A stretch of 64,000 bases of DNA from assembly GCA_026168455.1 (NCBI GenBank), contig CM047428.1, forward strand, positions 86,880,594-86,944,593. The letters run 5' to 3'. The notes beneath the pieces are model-generated. The model was given only the letters and a program-made list of their open reading frames with translations, was not told the origin of the DNA and searched no databases. Each line of letters begins with the position of its first letter. The stretch's first letter is position 1. This document shows, in pieces, positions 37,401 through 50,700 of this stretch. A program made the position numbers and the translations under genes. The stretch is from Theocolax elegans (Eukaryota > Arthropoda > Insecta > Hymenoptera > Cerocephalidae).

Positions 37401-40141
37401 TTTGTCAAAGGATCGAGCGGCACGTGTCGTTTACACCCAAAAAAACCACCAGGTACATTTGCCAAAGTATTTATAATCGTGTTTGTAATTTCATTCGCGT
37501 CTTTCATTCATGATCGCATGAATTTTACTAGAATTTACGAGCTAAACGGATGTTTCTTTACGTTTTTGTTGAAATAATGGAAAAATAATAGGATAAATTA
37601 TTCATAGTTTAATCTTACGAAGATCTTTTTCTTGTTTTAATAAAAATGACTATGATATGAATGTAAATCTGTAGCATATCAGTGCAGGTACGAATAAAAT
37701 TAATCTAAAATCACAATATTTGTAATTTAACGTTGCTGATAAAATGTTCGAGGTTTATTGTATTTTGACGGTAAATTTTATAAGAAAATTCTCTCAATTG
37801 ATAATTGATCTTTTTTCACTAGCTACTGCATGTCAATGTGTCAACAATCATATTTAATATTATCAATAAATGATTATTCGTTAATTAATTTTATTAAAAA
37901 TTTTATCAACAGCCGCAATGATTTTTAATAAAATAATAAATATAAATAATAAATAAAATAATAAATAATAAATACAGTTAGGACTAGATAAAAATTAAGG
38001 AAAAAAAACACTAAAGATTAGTTAATTAGACACGACCGATATACGAAAGAGCCTTATATTTTTGTATATTAATTTGTAACTTTAAGTATAATAGATGTTA
38101 CTTTATAGTTTTGAAAAAAAAAGTTGAAAAAACCATAAATAAAATAATTTGGACAATTTTTACATTTTTATAAAACTTGTTAATCACTCGAACAGTTTCC
38201 GGTTGGAGATGTAAAAATTATATGGATAGTTTGTATGAGTGTGTGTGTGCGTGTGCGTGTGCGAATCAACGATCTATCGAAACATTGGAATATAATTTTC
38301 GATTAAAAAATCGACGCGTGTTTATTTACTTGTAATGGAAGATGAGTTTTATGGTATAATTTTTGCAACATATCGCGTTTCAACGATTTTTCCCCTTTTG
38401 AATGAATTTAGCGAGCTTCTAATTAATTTGATTAACCATTGTAATTTTTGTGGTGTCCCGAACGACATAGTATTTCTTACCTGTTGTACACATGTCCCTT
38501 AAACATCGTTATACTAAACGAAATTTGATTCATTCGCTAAACATAATTCTCATTTATTTTTCTACGCAACGTAAATTTTACCGTCAATCTCGATATTTTC
38601 GAAAATATACACTTTGTATACATATATATTTATTTATATTATTCATATTTTTCTTTTATAGTAAAATTCGAGTAAAAACTATGGTTTTATTTTAATCTTG
38701 AAAAAACATTCGCGTTTGTCCAGCAATTACGAAGATGACAAGATTGATTTATCGGATGATACATGATATCTATAATAGATTTTTGTTTCTTGTTTATGAA
38801 GTATAGAACAACATTTATATTTGACTCTATGCGACTTTATACTATTTATTTATTCATCTTTTCGTTAATAATTAAACTTCCTATTAGTCTCTGTGTATAT
38901 TGTTTTAAAGTATTCAACGATCAAAATGAATTTGTAACAAACGATGATAGTACAATAACTATATATAAATTCAGTTCAAGTTATTGGTTTTATAATTTTG
39001 TAGCGATCTGCGACTAACAAAGTATGTAATTCAAGAGACTTCGGTTCACTTTACAACTGTGCTTTATGGGAAGCAAGCTGTGGTTTAAAACTTTTTAAAT
39101 TTATTAAAAGTAATTGGCCATTTATTACGCAATCACAAATAAACAAAATATTAAATACTAAACAAATGATTGTATTATTCTAGCTAATTAATTGGTGACA
39201 TACTTTTTTCTCCAAATAATGTCATCGTGTACACTAACAATTTTTGCTTTGTAATGAATGTCACTTTATTAGAGATTGAAATTTTAACAGAAAAAATCTC
39301 ATTTCGATTTAAATGCAAAATGATTGGAAATAATTAAATAATATTGTAGATTACAGATAATTTAATATTTGCGTATAAGTATTTTAATTATTTTTGGTAA
39401 TTATGTTGCATTCAATTAGTGGATCGCAGATTCATATATTATTTATTAATTTTAAATTGAACTTTATTCAATGAGGTTGTTCGTAGATAGCCTGCGTTTT
39501 TTCTTCGCGAAAGAGTAACATGTAAGTACTTCGAGGAATCAAAAACGATAAAAAAAATAAAATAAAAATTTTATTGTTAGTAGTCAAGATGTCCGAGGTA
39601 TATATATTTTACAACTATACTCAATAATCGCGGTAAGGTGTATAATAATTTATTTAGAAATTTAACGCAAATAAAAATCAACGCTCGTCCGTTTAAATAA
39701 AAAGCAAAATGAACTCTACCCCGAGTTAGAAGTAAAATCTTTGAAATCTTTGACTTTATTTAGTCGCAAAGCGGTACATAATTATAAATGTACATACTTA
39801 TACTTACATTCAACTTTAATCGATAATTCGCTATTGTAATTATTTAAGCCTTAATATCTTGTAAAACTTTGTTGTGTCAAGTATTTTTTGATAATTTTAG
39901 AAACATTACGCTTCAACGTACATTCTCTATTTTTCTGTTTCACTTTCGAAAGAGCTTATGCTTTTGTTTGTTCCTTTTTTGTCCCTTTAAATTTTAGTAC
40001 ATATATACGAGTTATTTCGAGGCAATTGGGTGAATGTGTCGTCTACATATGTTTTGTGTCCGATGAACGTTATACATGATAAAAGAGTACAACTTATATA
40101 CGTATATCTATATAGAAAATGATTTGGCATTTTGCTTGGTA
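31404..40141. other. AT-rich intergenic stretch without visible genes
   Basis: Nearly 9 kb with no exon I can support. It holds a CT microsatellite (about 33030-33060), a TTTA-repeat region (about 33787-33832), GA tracts near 36985 and 37220-37290, a GT/GC dinucleotide patch near 38237-38262, and several short TA runs. Distal 3' UTR of the seven-helix protein gene may extend into its right end. Confidence 0.5.
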
Positions 40142-40147
40142 TTTATT
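40142..40147 (-). terminator. Candidate poly(A) signal of the PRRT-like gene
   Basis: AATAAA on the minus strand, 152 nt past the TAG stop at 40299-40301. Confidence 0.45.
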
Positions 40148-40194
40148 AAGTAGTACTTGTTCGTTTAGATTTCAACGTGACGGGGAGCGAACAT

Positions 40195-40250
40195 GTTGTT
40201 GTTGTTGTTGTTGTTGTTGTTGCTGTTGTTGTCAATGCTGTTGTTGTCGT
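40195..40250 (-). repeat. CAA/ACA trinucleotide repeat in the PRRT-like 3' UTR
   Basis: GTT units on the plus strand, with GCT interruptions, read as CAA repeats in the minus-strand transcript about 50 nt after the stop codon. Confidence 0.75.
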
Positions 40251-40298
40251 GTTTGATGTATATAATCGTATTGCTTTAAATACCTATAGGTTGTTTCA

Positions 40299-41694
40299 CT
40301 ACTTCATCCGAAGATTGTAATTGGGATAATTGTTCAGATACTGGTGACGCGGGCTTACCGATGGCTGTTTTGTTATGCTCGCCATCGCGCAACCCATTAT
40401 CAATTCAATGAAACGACACACCGTTTGGTATATTATCCACGGCCAAGGCTTTGGGAATTGTGCTGCCTCCGGTTTTTTCCCATACTTCACGGCGTCTGCG
40501 AACAGTCCTGGACACACAAAAATATATCTTTATTTTCATTTATTCCCTTTAATTTAATAAACTGTTTCTTATAACAAAATAGATCTTCCTTGGATCCCGA
40601 TAAAACATCCTCGCATGAAAAAAATTTTTCATAAAAAAAGAAACGCAGTAATAAACAATATTTTCTTGGCCGCAATGATTGTGTAATTACTGACAAGAAA
40701 TGTCTAAATCCTCGACATCCACTAAGGCAATATTTAATTTATCATAGTTTTTTTAAATAATAAATGAGATATTTTTGGAAAATGATCACTCTACACCTAT
40801 ACGTTAATTGGTTAAAATACTGTTTTCCTATTTTAAATAATGATCTACAGTATAAGTATATGTGTCTTGAACTTCAAAACCGAGAAAATGTTCATATGAA
40901 CTGACTCTACGTTACTATAATAGTATAGGTGATCGAAATTTATTCCCGTCGATCATTCCCATCCTTTAAAGATTCAAATTTCTTTTTTTTAATCTTTTAA
41001 GTATTTGACACGTTAAAAGTCGATACCAATCCGTGCGATTATTGCTTCTTATTAATCGACATTCTAACTTCCAAAACGTAGATAGTAATAAAAATTGGAG
41101 GAACGTCTGTATAAACAAGCACAATATATCAAATAATGTAAAACTATACTTATTAGTTATTACTACTTTATCAGCTCGTTTTTTATCGTGTTTATTAAAA
41201 ATCCTTTACGTATAATATGTGTTTATATAGAAGTTGCAATGACTTCATTAAAAATGATGAAAAATCGAAATAGTTTTCAAAATAAAGCACATATACGAAT
41301 TATAAAAAATAACACTAAAATTTTTACATTTTAACCTCTAAAATAATCAATATAGGCTAGTACGTGGATATACACTGAGAGAGTAAAACATTTATGGCAA
41401 ATAATTTTTATGTATCTGAAATTGATGAATTAAGTACAATGAACAATTCCAGAAAAATAGTTAAGAATTTTGTTACGCAGATTTCGAAGTGTTGAATATA
41501 AAATTAATTAATTTTAAAAGTTTCTTAGCCTAAAACTGATAGCTTGACCAAAAATGACCAATAAATTCATCACTGATAGCTTAAAAATTGATTGAGCTAA
41601 TTTTAGTTAAAATGTATAATATTGGAAACACGCTTACAACGAATATTCATTTCCCTCAATATAGCTAGCAATTTAGACTTTAGAAAAATATTCC

Positions 41695-41740
<46 letters not shown>

Positions 41741-44700
41741 CTTAATTACCTAAATTCGTTCTTTTACTTGGGTGAAAAATCTCGATACTTTACGTCTTTT
41801 GTAAAGAATAGAAATTTTGTATTCAATTATTAGTTAAATAATGAATAATTCGTTTGTTCGTTTTTTTGACGTGTTCGATCTCCTCCTATGTGGATGCTAA
41901 TTTACCAGTTAACCGATCATCTTTATCATTTATGAGGAAGAAAGAAAAAAAGAAGAGGTAATCTTACCGTAAGGTCCAAAAATCCGCACAGCATCCTCGA
42001 TGCAAAGTATGATACCGAGAATCGCGGTAGCGTAGGTAACGTTTAGGACCTTTTTTATCTGAGCTCTTCTAACCGCGGCTGTCGAGGTCTCGGGTATGTG
42101 CAATGGTGTATCGGATTTGGCTCGATTGACATACGCGATGTGATTCAATATTGAATGAAGCGTAAAATCGGCTCCCTAGAATATGTAATAATTCCTCGGT
42201 TTCAGTTAAGTATTCATTAACTAAACATATTATATAATCTGCCTAAATATTAATGAATTTTTTATGTAAATTTACAATAAATATCTTTGAAGTACGAGAA
42301 AAATGAGCACTATAAATTTCAACTTTGTTTTAACAGTGTACGTATGACGGAAATAGTGTGATATACCGTACCGTGATCCTACCAGGCTGTTGAAATTCCG
42401 GCAAAAGACTCGTTTCAGCAGTTATATCCTCCTGATGATCATCCTTGAGTTTGTCGCTCTTCCAAGATAAATTTTTCTTCCGCGTTTTCGTTTGCTCGGG
42501 GTCTTTCGGCTTGTTGTTCTCACCTTTCATGAGCGCCGCCTTCTCGTTACCGTAATAATGATCTTGCTGGTCGGAATCGGATTCCGAGCGCGGCTCCTGA
42601 TGTCCTTCGCTCCCGTTCCGTATTTCTATCGAATTCTTATTGTAATGCGTAGGGCTCTTATCGAGATTATGTACACTAATATCACTGCTCCGTTTGTTGG
42701 TGCTCGGAATAGGTTTAACCTGACCGACCTCGGAGTTTCGCCGGTCGACGCCGCCGCTCCCGCGACACGACGCGTCCGAATTACGACGTGATTCCACTGC
42801 CTTGGATGGCACTAAACCACTTAGATCGGAATTTCGCCTCGAATCTGTGCAAACGACAAATACATATACATATATTTTTATTAACATTCTGGTTGTCTCG
42901 CGCGCATGTATACCGAAAGTTTATTCACTTGTGACGCCACAGTCATTCTGATAACTATATATTTATTACAACATTATCTGCGTGTACCAGACGATCTGGT
43001 GACTTAGAGCTCTTATCCTTTATTTTCATCCAGAAAGAGGATCAATTAACGAATTAAACGATCCATAGTCGATTATTTTATTTCCCAATTATTTATTCTA
43101 ATTTTATATACTATTTTGTAAAACCATTGAAAATATAAATAATTAATAGAAAATCAATATAAATCGATAATAAAGGTAAACGATAAAAAGACAAGTGAGA
43201 AAGTTACAAAAAGAGTTATACGTAAGTGTTTACTTGAAAATTACAATAAGAAAAAGTAAAGCTGTCAGGTATTCGATTAATGAAAGAAAAGGATGATTTA
43301 TACACTGAGAAAAACAATATAATCTATATTAAAATAATCCGTAGTAAAAATTACTATATTGTGTAGGAAAAGTATGACATACTCAAATTGTGAGTGATTT
43401 TGTTAGATTTATACTAAATATTACTATAGGTACAGCAATGTATCCAACATCACTTATCAAATATTTAACTATATAACACTAACAAAAATTGCTATATTGG
43501 ATAGTAAAAATTGTACTATAATAGAATTTAACAAATAAAGTAACAATATTTAAATATGTAATGTTATAATCAATCTTATGTGAATAGCAAATTTTACTAT
43601 CCAAATAACAAAAGTTTTTACATCTTATATAGTGAAATGTATATACTACGTATATTTAAATTTGTATAATAATAAGTATTGTAGAAATATTGTATATACG
43701 CGCGTATACGTTCGTTTCTTTTTCATTATTCAATTGTTTTGATATTTTTTAATTTAAAGCTAATTACTCCGTTCGTCCAATAGGTGGCGTATATTAAATT
43801 TTTATTTCTCCAGTTCTCGCAAATACTCAAAAATATTTCAATTATATTATGAGAAAACAAAAAGATATTTAGTTTCTTATGCAAAAATATATATCCGTTC
43901 AACGTATTGTAATAACAAGCGACTAAAATAATATTTAAGTTGGTGAATAATAATTGTAATGAATAAATATATGCGAGCGAATAAAAATCACGATCAACTG
44001 CCTAAGAATAGTATAATTAAATCTCCATATGAAAATGTTTCTTGAGTACTTAATTGACAAATGAAATATTTATATAAAATCTATTTCGAATTGATTGAAA
44101 ACAAAATATAATTTTTTTTTTTCCTTAATTTCGGATCTAAAAAATACCAGATTGAATAATGAATTTGCTGACTTGTATAACAAAAATTATTATATTGAAT
44201 AGTGTAAAAATTACGATATTATATCTAAAAATTTTTCTATTATATCTATTTTTCTTAGTGTACCTATCGTACAAAAGATTCTAAATAAATTATTTACGAA
44301 CAATTTGTTGTAGCCGAAAGCATAACTTCATTTGCGGCATATTCATAAAAATTCTTTGATTTTGACGACTTTGATTAAAGCTATCACAAAGACACTTTTC
44401 TTTCCATATTTGATTTTTTTCTACTATTCTCATGCAGTTTCATTATAATTATTAAAAATTGAGATGGAAATAGATCCTGGAAAACGCGAGATTTGAATTA
44501 TCTATTATATAAGCTGAGTGGTACAAAATCGTTGAATAATTAATGAAATTGCTGAGTTTGGGCAAAGATGCAATATAAATTATTGTGGATGGGTAACTCG
44601 TAAATGCCTATATAGCTACAGGCAAGAGAGAGAGAGAGAGAGAGTATGTGACGCGGTTAGTTAATTTCCAAATTGGTTTAGGAAATTAGTCAAAATTTCC

Positions 44701-47700
44701 CAGCAATTAATACAAGATTCTCCAGAATACAGATATTCGCCAGATTTTAAGGTTGAAAATAGGGAGTTTTAAAAACGTCTGTAATTAATATTGTTTTTTA
44801 AATGACTCACTGGTTGGACTGACGTCGAGTATCTTGGAGAGTTTCGACTGTTCGGGTTCTTGAGCTCGCCTCGGGGTTCGATTCCCAAAGTCGCTGTTTC
44901 TCCTTAATTTGGTGGCGAACTGCGAACGATTTTTCTCGTGAGTGAAGTCGGAGCTGCGACGCAAATCTTTGGTACTCCCGGTTGGTGTTGTCGTGATGCA
45001 ATCCGAATTCCGTCTGAGGATTCCTTCAGGAGTTCGAGGTCTGTCGAGAGATGGTGAATGCCGTGGACTTGAATCCGGTTCTGGACTGGTCTTACCCACG
45101 TTATCTGCATAAGGTAAGGTAAAACACAATTGATCGAATCGTATATAGATTATACGGATGTCGTACGTACGCAGACACTTACCGTTGACGGGTTCGGTGT
45201 TAAGAGACGCATTGTCATCGTTAACGAATCTGACGTTGCAATCGGAGGCGCGTCGCGAATTACGCGACACGTCGCTTCCACGACGACTGGCGAGAGAACT
45301 TCGACGACTAGGACTGGAGACAGTGATAATTGGAAGATTGGCGATCGAAGGCGTCGGAGTCGGCGGCCTTACGTAAACTTCAGGCACTGTAGACATTGGT
45401 TGAGCGAATTGGTCCTCCAACGCTGGCGATGTTGATTGTTTATTGTTGTTACCGATGCTGCTGATCACTTCGTTCTCCTGCTGGATCTTTGTTAATTTTA
45501 CCGAGCCACCTTGTTGCGCTGCGAATACCCAAATTTCTTAATACCTCTCTCATTTATCGCCTAATATCAATGTCCCTTCTATGTTCCGTATAATTACTTT
45601 TTCTCGCGACACACTCGTATACCTTATATTTCGTTGCGTTTCTCAAAAAATCGTACATTTTAACGGTACGAAATATTTGGTGACATTTGGTACACGTCGA
45701 ATTCAATTTTTTATATCTCGATTCCACACGGTAAACCTGAGATAATTCATCCAAAAATTACCGTAGTGGAAATGCCAAAAATTATCTACTACGTTTCCGT
45801 TTAAATTACAAAATAGGCATTTCTTAGTCAGTTTCAATTTTTGCTCATTTTTTACATTCCTTTAGCAAATCGTATTTATCACCTTGTTAAATACACTACA
45901 TTAAAATACTAGTTTTATTGTATAGCCCCTAAATAGCAACGTGACGCACAAGTAATTTAAAGTTACATGTATACGTATACAGTTTCGAGATATTTCTACA
46001 GCGTTGTAAAGTTTATACGTCCTTATTACTTATGTGATAGCGAAAACCTAGTAACTTTTAATCAAATATCTAAAAGATATGCGAAAATGCATACTTATAG
46101 GTATGTATATATTTTCATGTAAGCACACATCATTTTAACATCAATTCATCCGGATAAAAAGTAAATATTGTTGTTAAATAGTTGCAACCTACAGGAAATC
46201 ACACTTGAAGGAAGTAAAAGAAATTTTTTGGATTTTTATCATATTCGTATAGAATGTTATAGACAGTCACAAAATTGAAATGATTCGAAACATTAGCATT
46301 TTTAGCATTTCTAACAATTTATAATTTTAGAAATTCTTATAAATTTAAAGAAGAATATGATTAAATTTTGTATAGATATGTTAATTATCACTTTTATTAT
46401 ACTTAAAAATCATAATAAATATAATAAATATTAAAATACAAATAAAGGAATGTGTTAAAAATGTTAAAAATGCTAATTTTTCGAATAATTTCAATTTTTG
46501 ACTGTCTGTAACCTAGCACCAATATGAGATACATTCTTTAAATGATTTCCTGTAGCTGCAACTATATGAAACAATATTTTTTTGTCAGGATCACTTGACG
46601 TGGAATCTCCCATATATATATATATAGTTTTTTTTTAAATCAAACATTTTCATAAGACAATTCCGTGTAAGGATCGTGTCTAGAAAAGAATAGTAAGCGA
46701 ACTGTATAAGAATCTGATTGAAGCATCCTGCATTAATATAATTTAATAATATGAAAAATAATATGAAAAATATCGACACTTCACAGTGTCTAAAAATCTT
46801 GTCAATTCAGAGTTGTGAAAATATATACATATTATGAGATTTAGGCTAATACGTTTCAAGATTATTGCATACGTGCTATCAAAGTAATTATTTACAAAAA
46901 AAATTCTCTATGCGTATATGACAAAAAATTTATCAAATATTACATCTTTTTTTATTGAGGCATTTAGTAATTTACATCTATCCAATATTTAATTTACAAA
47001 CACATGACATGGTTCTGTCAAACCAGGAGTATCCAATCAGCGACCTCAAATAATGTATAGAAAAAATATGTGGTGGAGAATGGTGTATACTGTACTCTTA
47101 CGATTCTTCCTACACATGCGTTTGTTCTTCATTACTTGGAGCAATATGCATATAAATACACGTGTGCGTGATTTTACGTCGACAATTCGATCAAACGCTT
47201 AGAATGATCGAAATTTTAGTTACAGATTGGATATATTTTTTAGAGTATGCGCAACAATTTTTAGGCGCCGAAAATAAATTGTTCAAAAGTTAGCTTAATC
47301 CTCAAAAACTGATGCTTCCCCATTTTTTTTTTCAAAATCACTCATTTTGTTTTGAAACCTATTTCTTTCTACTGTGTAACATTAAATCGATCTGTATCTA
47401 CGAATATTTTTCCACAATCTGGAAAATTTAATAAAAATATCTAGCGTTCGTATCTATCTTTTATGATTTTTTTTTTCAAAATCTCGAACGTCGGCGAACA
47501 GTTATTGAACTATCAAGAATGACAAAAATACTTCGGTATAATAAAATGTTCATTATTTTAATATTTTGTAATACTTTAAACTTTAACAAATTTTTATCAA
47601 AATTCAAGTTAATTATAATTTTAAATAATTGAAAAATCTGTTGCTGTTATTGTTTTATTTACTTTTAGAAGTTTTCGAATGCCCTACTGTTACTAATCTT

Positions 47701-50700
47701 CGAACGTTCGATATGATGTTTATTACCTTTTAGAATACCCTTTTTGTAGATCAATATATACGATTTATATTAAACTGGTGTAACAGAACCAAGTCCTCAA
47801 AATATCATTGACACATTGTATAAATGTGACTGTCTAAAAATTAAGGAGATAAGCCAGTGTTTAGCATGTAAAAAAAATTTGTAGATTTTTGGATTACATA
47901 ATTAAACTGTAATATATAATATTTCGATTCAAAAACCTACAAATATCTTTTACATGCTTAACACTGGCTTGTCCCCTTAAGTTAATTGCAAGAAAAAATA
48001 AAATATCTAATTTTTTGACGTGAAGGTAAAACTTTCAAACAAATTATTTTCGGCACTAAAAATATATGAAACTGTTGATTGGAGCAATGTCGACGTGTAA
48101 ATCATCCGGAATGATGTGTGTATATATATAAATAGAAGGATATATAATAATTACGGTTAAAGTTAGGTTATTAAATATAAATGGGTATATTAAACTAAAC
48201 TTACTGGATTTATTAGTGGGATCATTGTCAGAAGCTTTGCTCGGCTCGTTGTCTTCGAGAGATTTAAGTTTTGGACCAAGCAGGGTAGGTACGAGTGCAG
48301 CAGCCACCGAAGTGGCCAAGTTATTATAAGGTGCTAACATGGCAAGCTGCATTATGCCTATGGAGAAATACGCAGGTAAATATAATTAATTGATCGGTTC
48401 ACCTATTAATTACCTCTGGTAATTATTTTAACGTAAATCCACGGACCTTTTTGATTAGCAGTCGAATTATCACGTATCAGAAGATTCGAAGGAAGAGTTT
48501 CTAGTAGTATCCTAACTTTGTAACCAGCGTAGAGGAAGGTTACGTATAACATTATACCCCAAACGAGGAATATCGTTTGGACGACGTACTTCACCATATA
48601 ACTAATGTGAAAGGCAAGAGACACATCGCTTATGATCACACTCGAGAAATGAAATATTATCATCAAACTAAGGCAGGTTTCTTTTTGAAATTTCTCCAGC
48701 CCGAATTTCACCTGTAAACATTATTTAAACACCAACAATTCCATTATTTTATTTTATATCGGTTATATTGCAATTTTTTATTACTCTATACCTTCCAAAT
48801 TCGTTGGAATGATCATTTCACTTTGGAACAACAGATTAAGGTTATCAAATTCGAACTCAATAACAATTTATTTCGAGAAGGAAATTCGAGAGAAAATATC
48901 AAATTTTAATTATTCTAATTGGTACGTTACCTATATACCTATAAGGACTAGAAATCTCAAAGTGTTATTTGTAAAAAACTTTATCACTTGAACCTTCGCA
49001 AATATTAAACACTTCATAAAGAATTATTTTGAGTTACCTTTCGATTTATAGTTATAATTTGTACTATCCCGAATATTTAAATGCCGTCGTTATATGTTTT
49101 TAAATTGTGCGATAGAAACACTCTTTCATCCTTGGATCGTACACAAGGTTATTCTGTGTTAAATGTAATACGAAGTTAAGGGTTTCTCGTTGAAAATAAA
49201 ATTATATTATCTATGGTTTAAATTTCGGAAATTCAATATAAAAAATATTTTAAGTATACGTGTATCGTGATTATGTACAAAAGCGAAAAAAAGACTTTGC
49301 TCGCGGAACCGAAATTATTCACATGCCTTTATCCGAGGTAGTTGACCTAGTTATCGATAATAGAGAATTTATTTGTAATAAAAAATGTTGGACTAATGGC
49401 TCCGTTATCAAAATTAAATACGCTAACAATCTTATTTTACAAGGTAAATAGATGTATTGTCCGTGAGAAAACGAACTGGGGAGGAAAAAGGAACTTTTTT
49501 AATCCCGTTCATTATATGCGTTTTGTCCTTACTCGAACGCGACCACCTGAATCAAGAAGAGATAAAAAAACTTTTTCTTACTCTTTTATTTTGTTGTTTT
49601 TCGCGATTAAAAATATATTTTTCATTACTTCAAATGCCTTTTCTTTTCAATCTATATACAACATCGATCGTTGTAGAATGAATTTGTGAACCACTAGTAT
49701 ATATTTGTAAATACATTTTCATTGAACCGCCTTGAACTGAATTAAAATCAAATTACGAATAAAAAAAGAATAATCCAGTATTTTATCGATTATTGTCTAA
49801 TTAAGCGCGCGTCTTTACCACAATGTTAAAAAAATTCTTTCATTTTTTTCCCTCTTCGCTTTGGATCACGTTCTTTCAACTGTTTTTTCGTACTGGATAT
49901 TTTTTTTATTTTGAGTATGAATATCCGTGCAAGTACTCGATCCACTTTTCGCGTACTTATATTACGCGTCGAAAATATTTTTACGTCACGAGTGTGTAAA
50001 AAAAGTATTTACAAAAATTATTGACACTGCACGAAACGAAATTAAATATATTTATACTAGTAATATTAGAGCGTGACGTGTATAAGTAAGGTATTCTGTA
50101 AATTTTGGTACATTTTATAATTGTTTATTTATGTGCATCACTTGAAATTTGCAGTTGTTAGATTTTAATACTATAACTTTCAGTTTATAAAATAGTTCTT
50201 ACAGTGCTTTTTTCCATTTCTTCTCATTTTTATCAATAGACGAATTTGAGCCCATTTAAATTTTAAATAAACAATTAACTAAACATTTTTTATTTGCTAT
50301 GTTTCACGTACAACAGCGAATTCAAAAAGCTGATAACAATACGTACTCTTGAAATTTCTTAGAATGCACAATCACTCAATTGGACTGAAAAATTTCACTC
50401 CAAGGAATTTAGATAGTACTGATGTTTTTCTTTTCTATTCTCTTAGGTGTAATTCAAAATATAGAAAATAATCCTTAAAATTTTGCCTAACAATACTCTG
50501 TATGAATTTTATAATAAAAATTAATTCCTAACTTTTTTCAAATAAATCCCTATTGAAGAAGATTATCTTTTAATGAAATCGTCGAATTTGCAAAAGAGCG
50601 ACTTTGAAGCTTCGCAATCTACAAAGATCTTAATTTGACGGCTTGGAGTGATTTAACGCTAATTTGTACATTTAAAATTGACGACGAATTGATTCGATCG

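Noticed and set aside
42492..42791. 99-codon plus-strand frame
   Set aside because: Antisense to the RRxS-rich exon of the PRRT-like gene, whose sense frame has splice-phase support.
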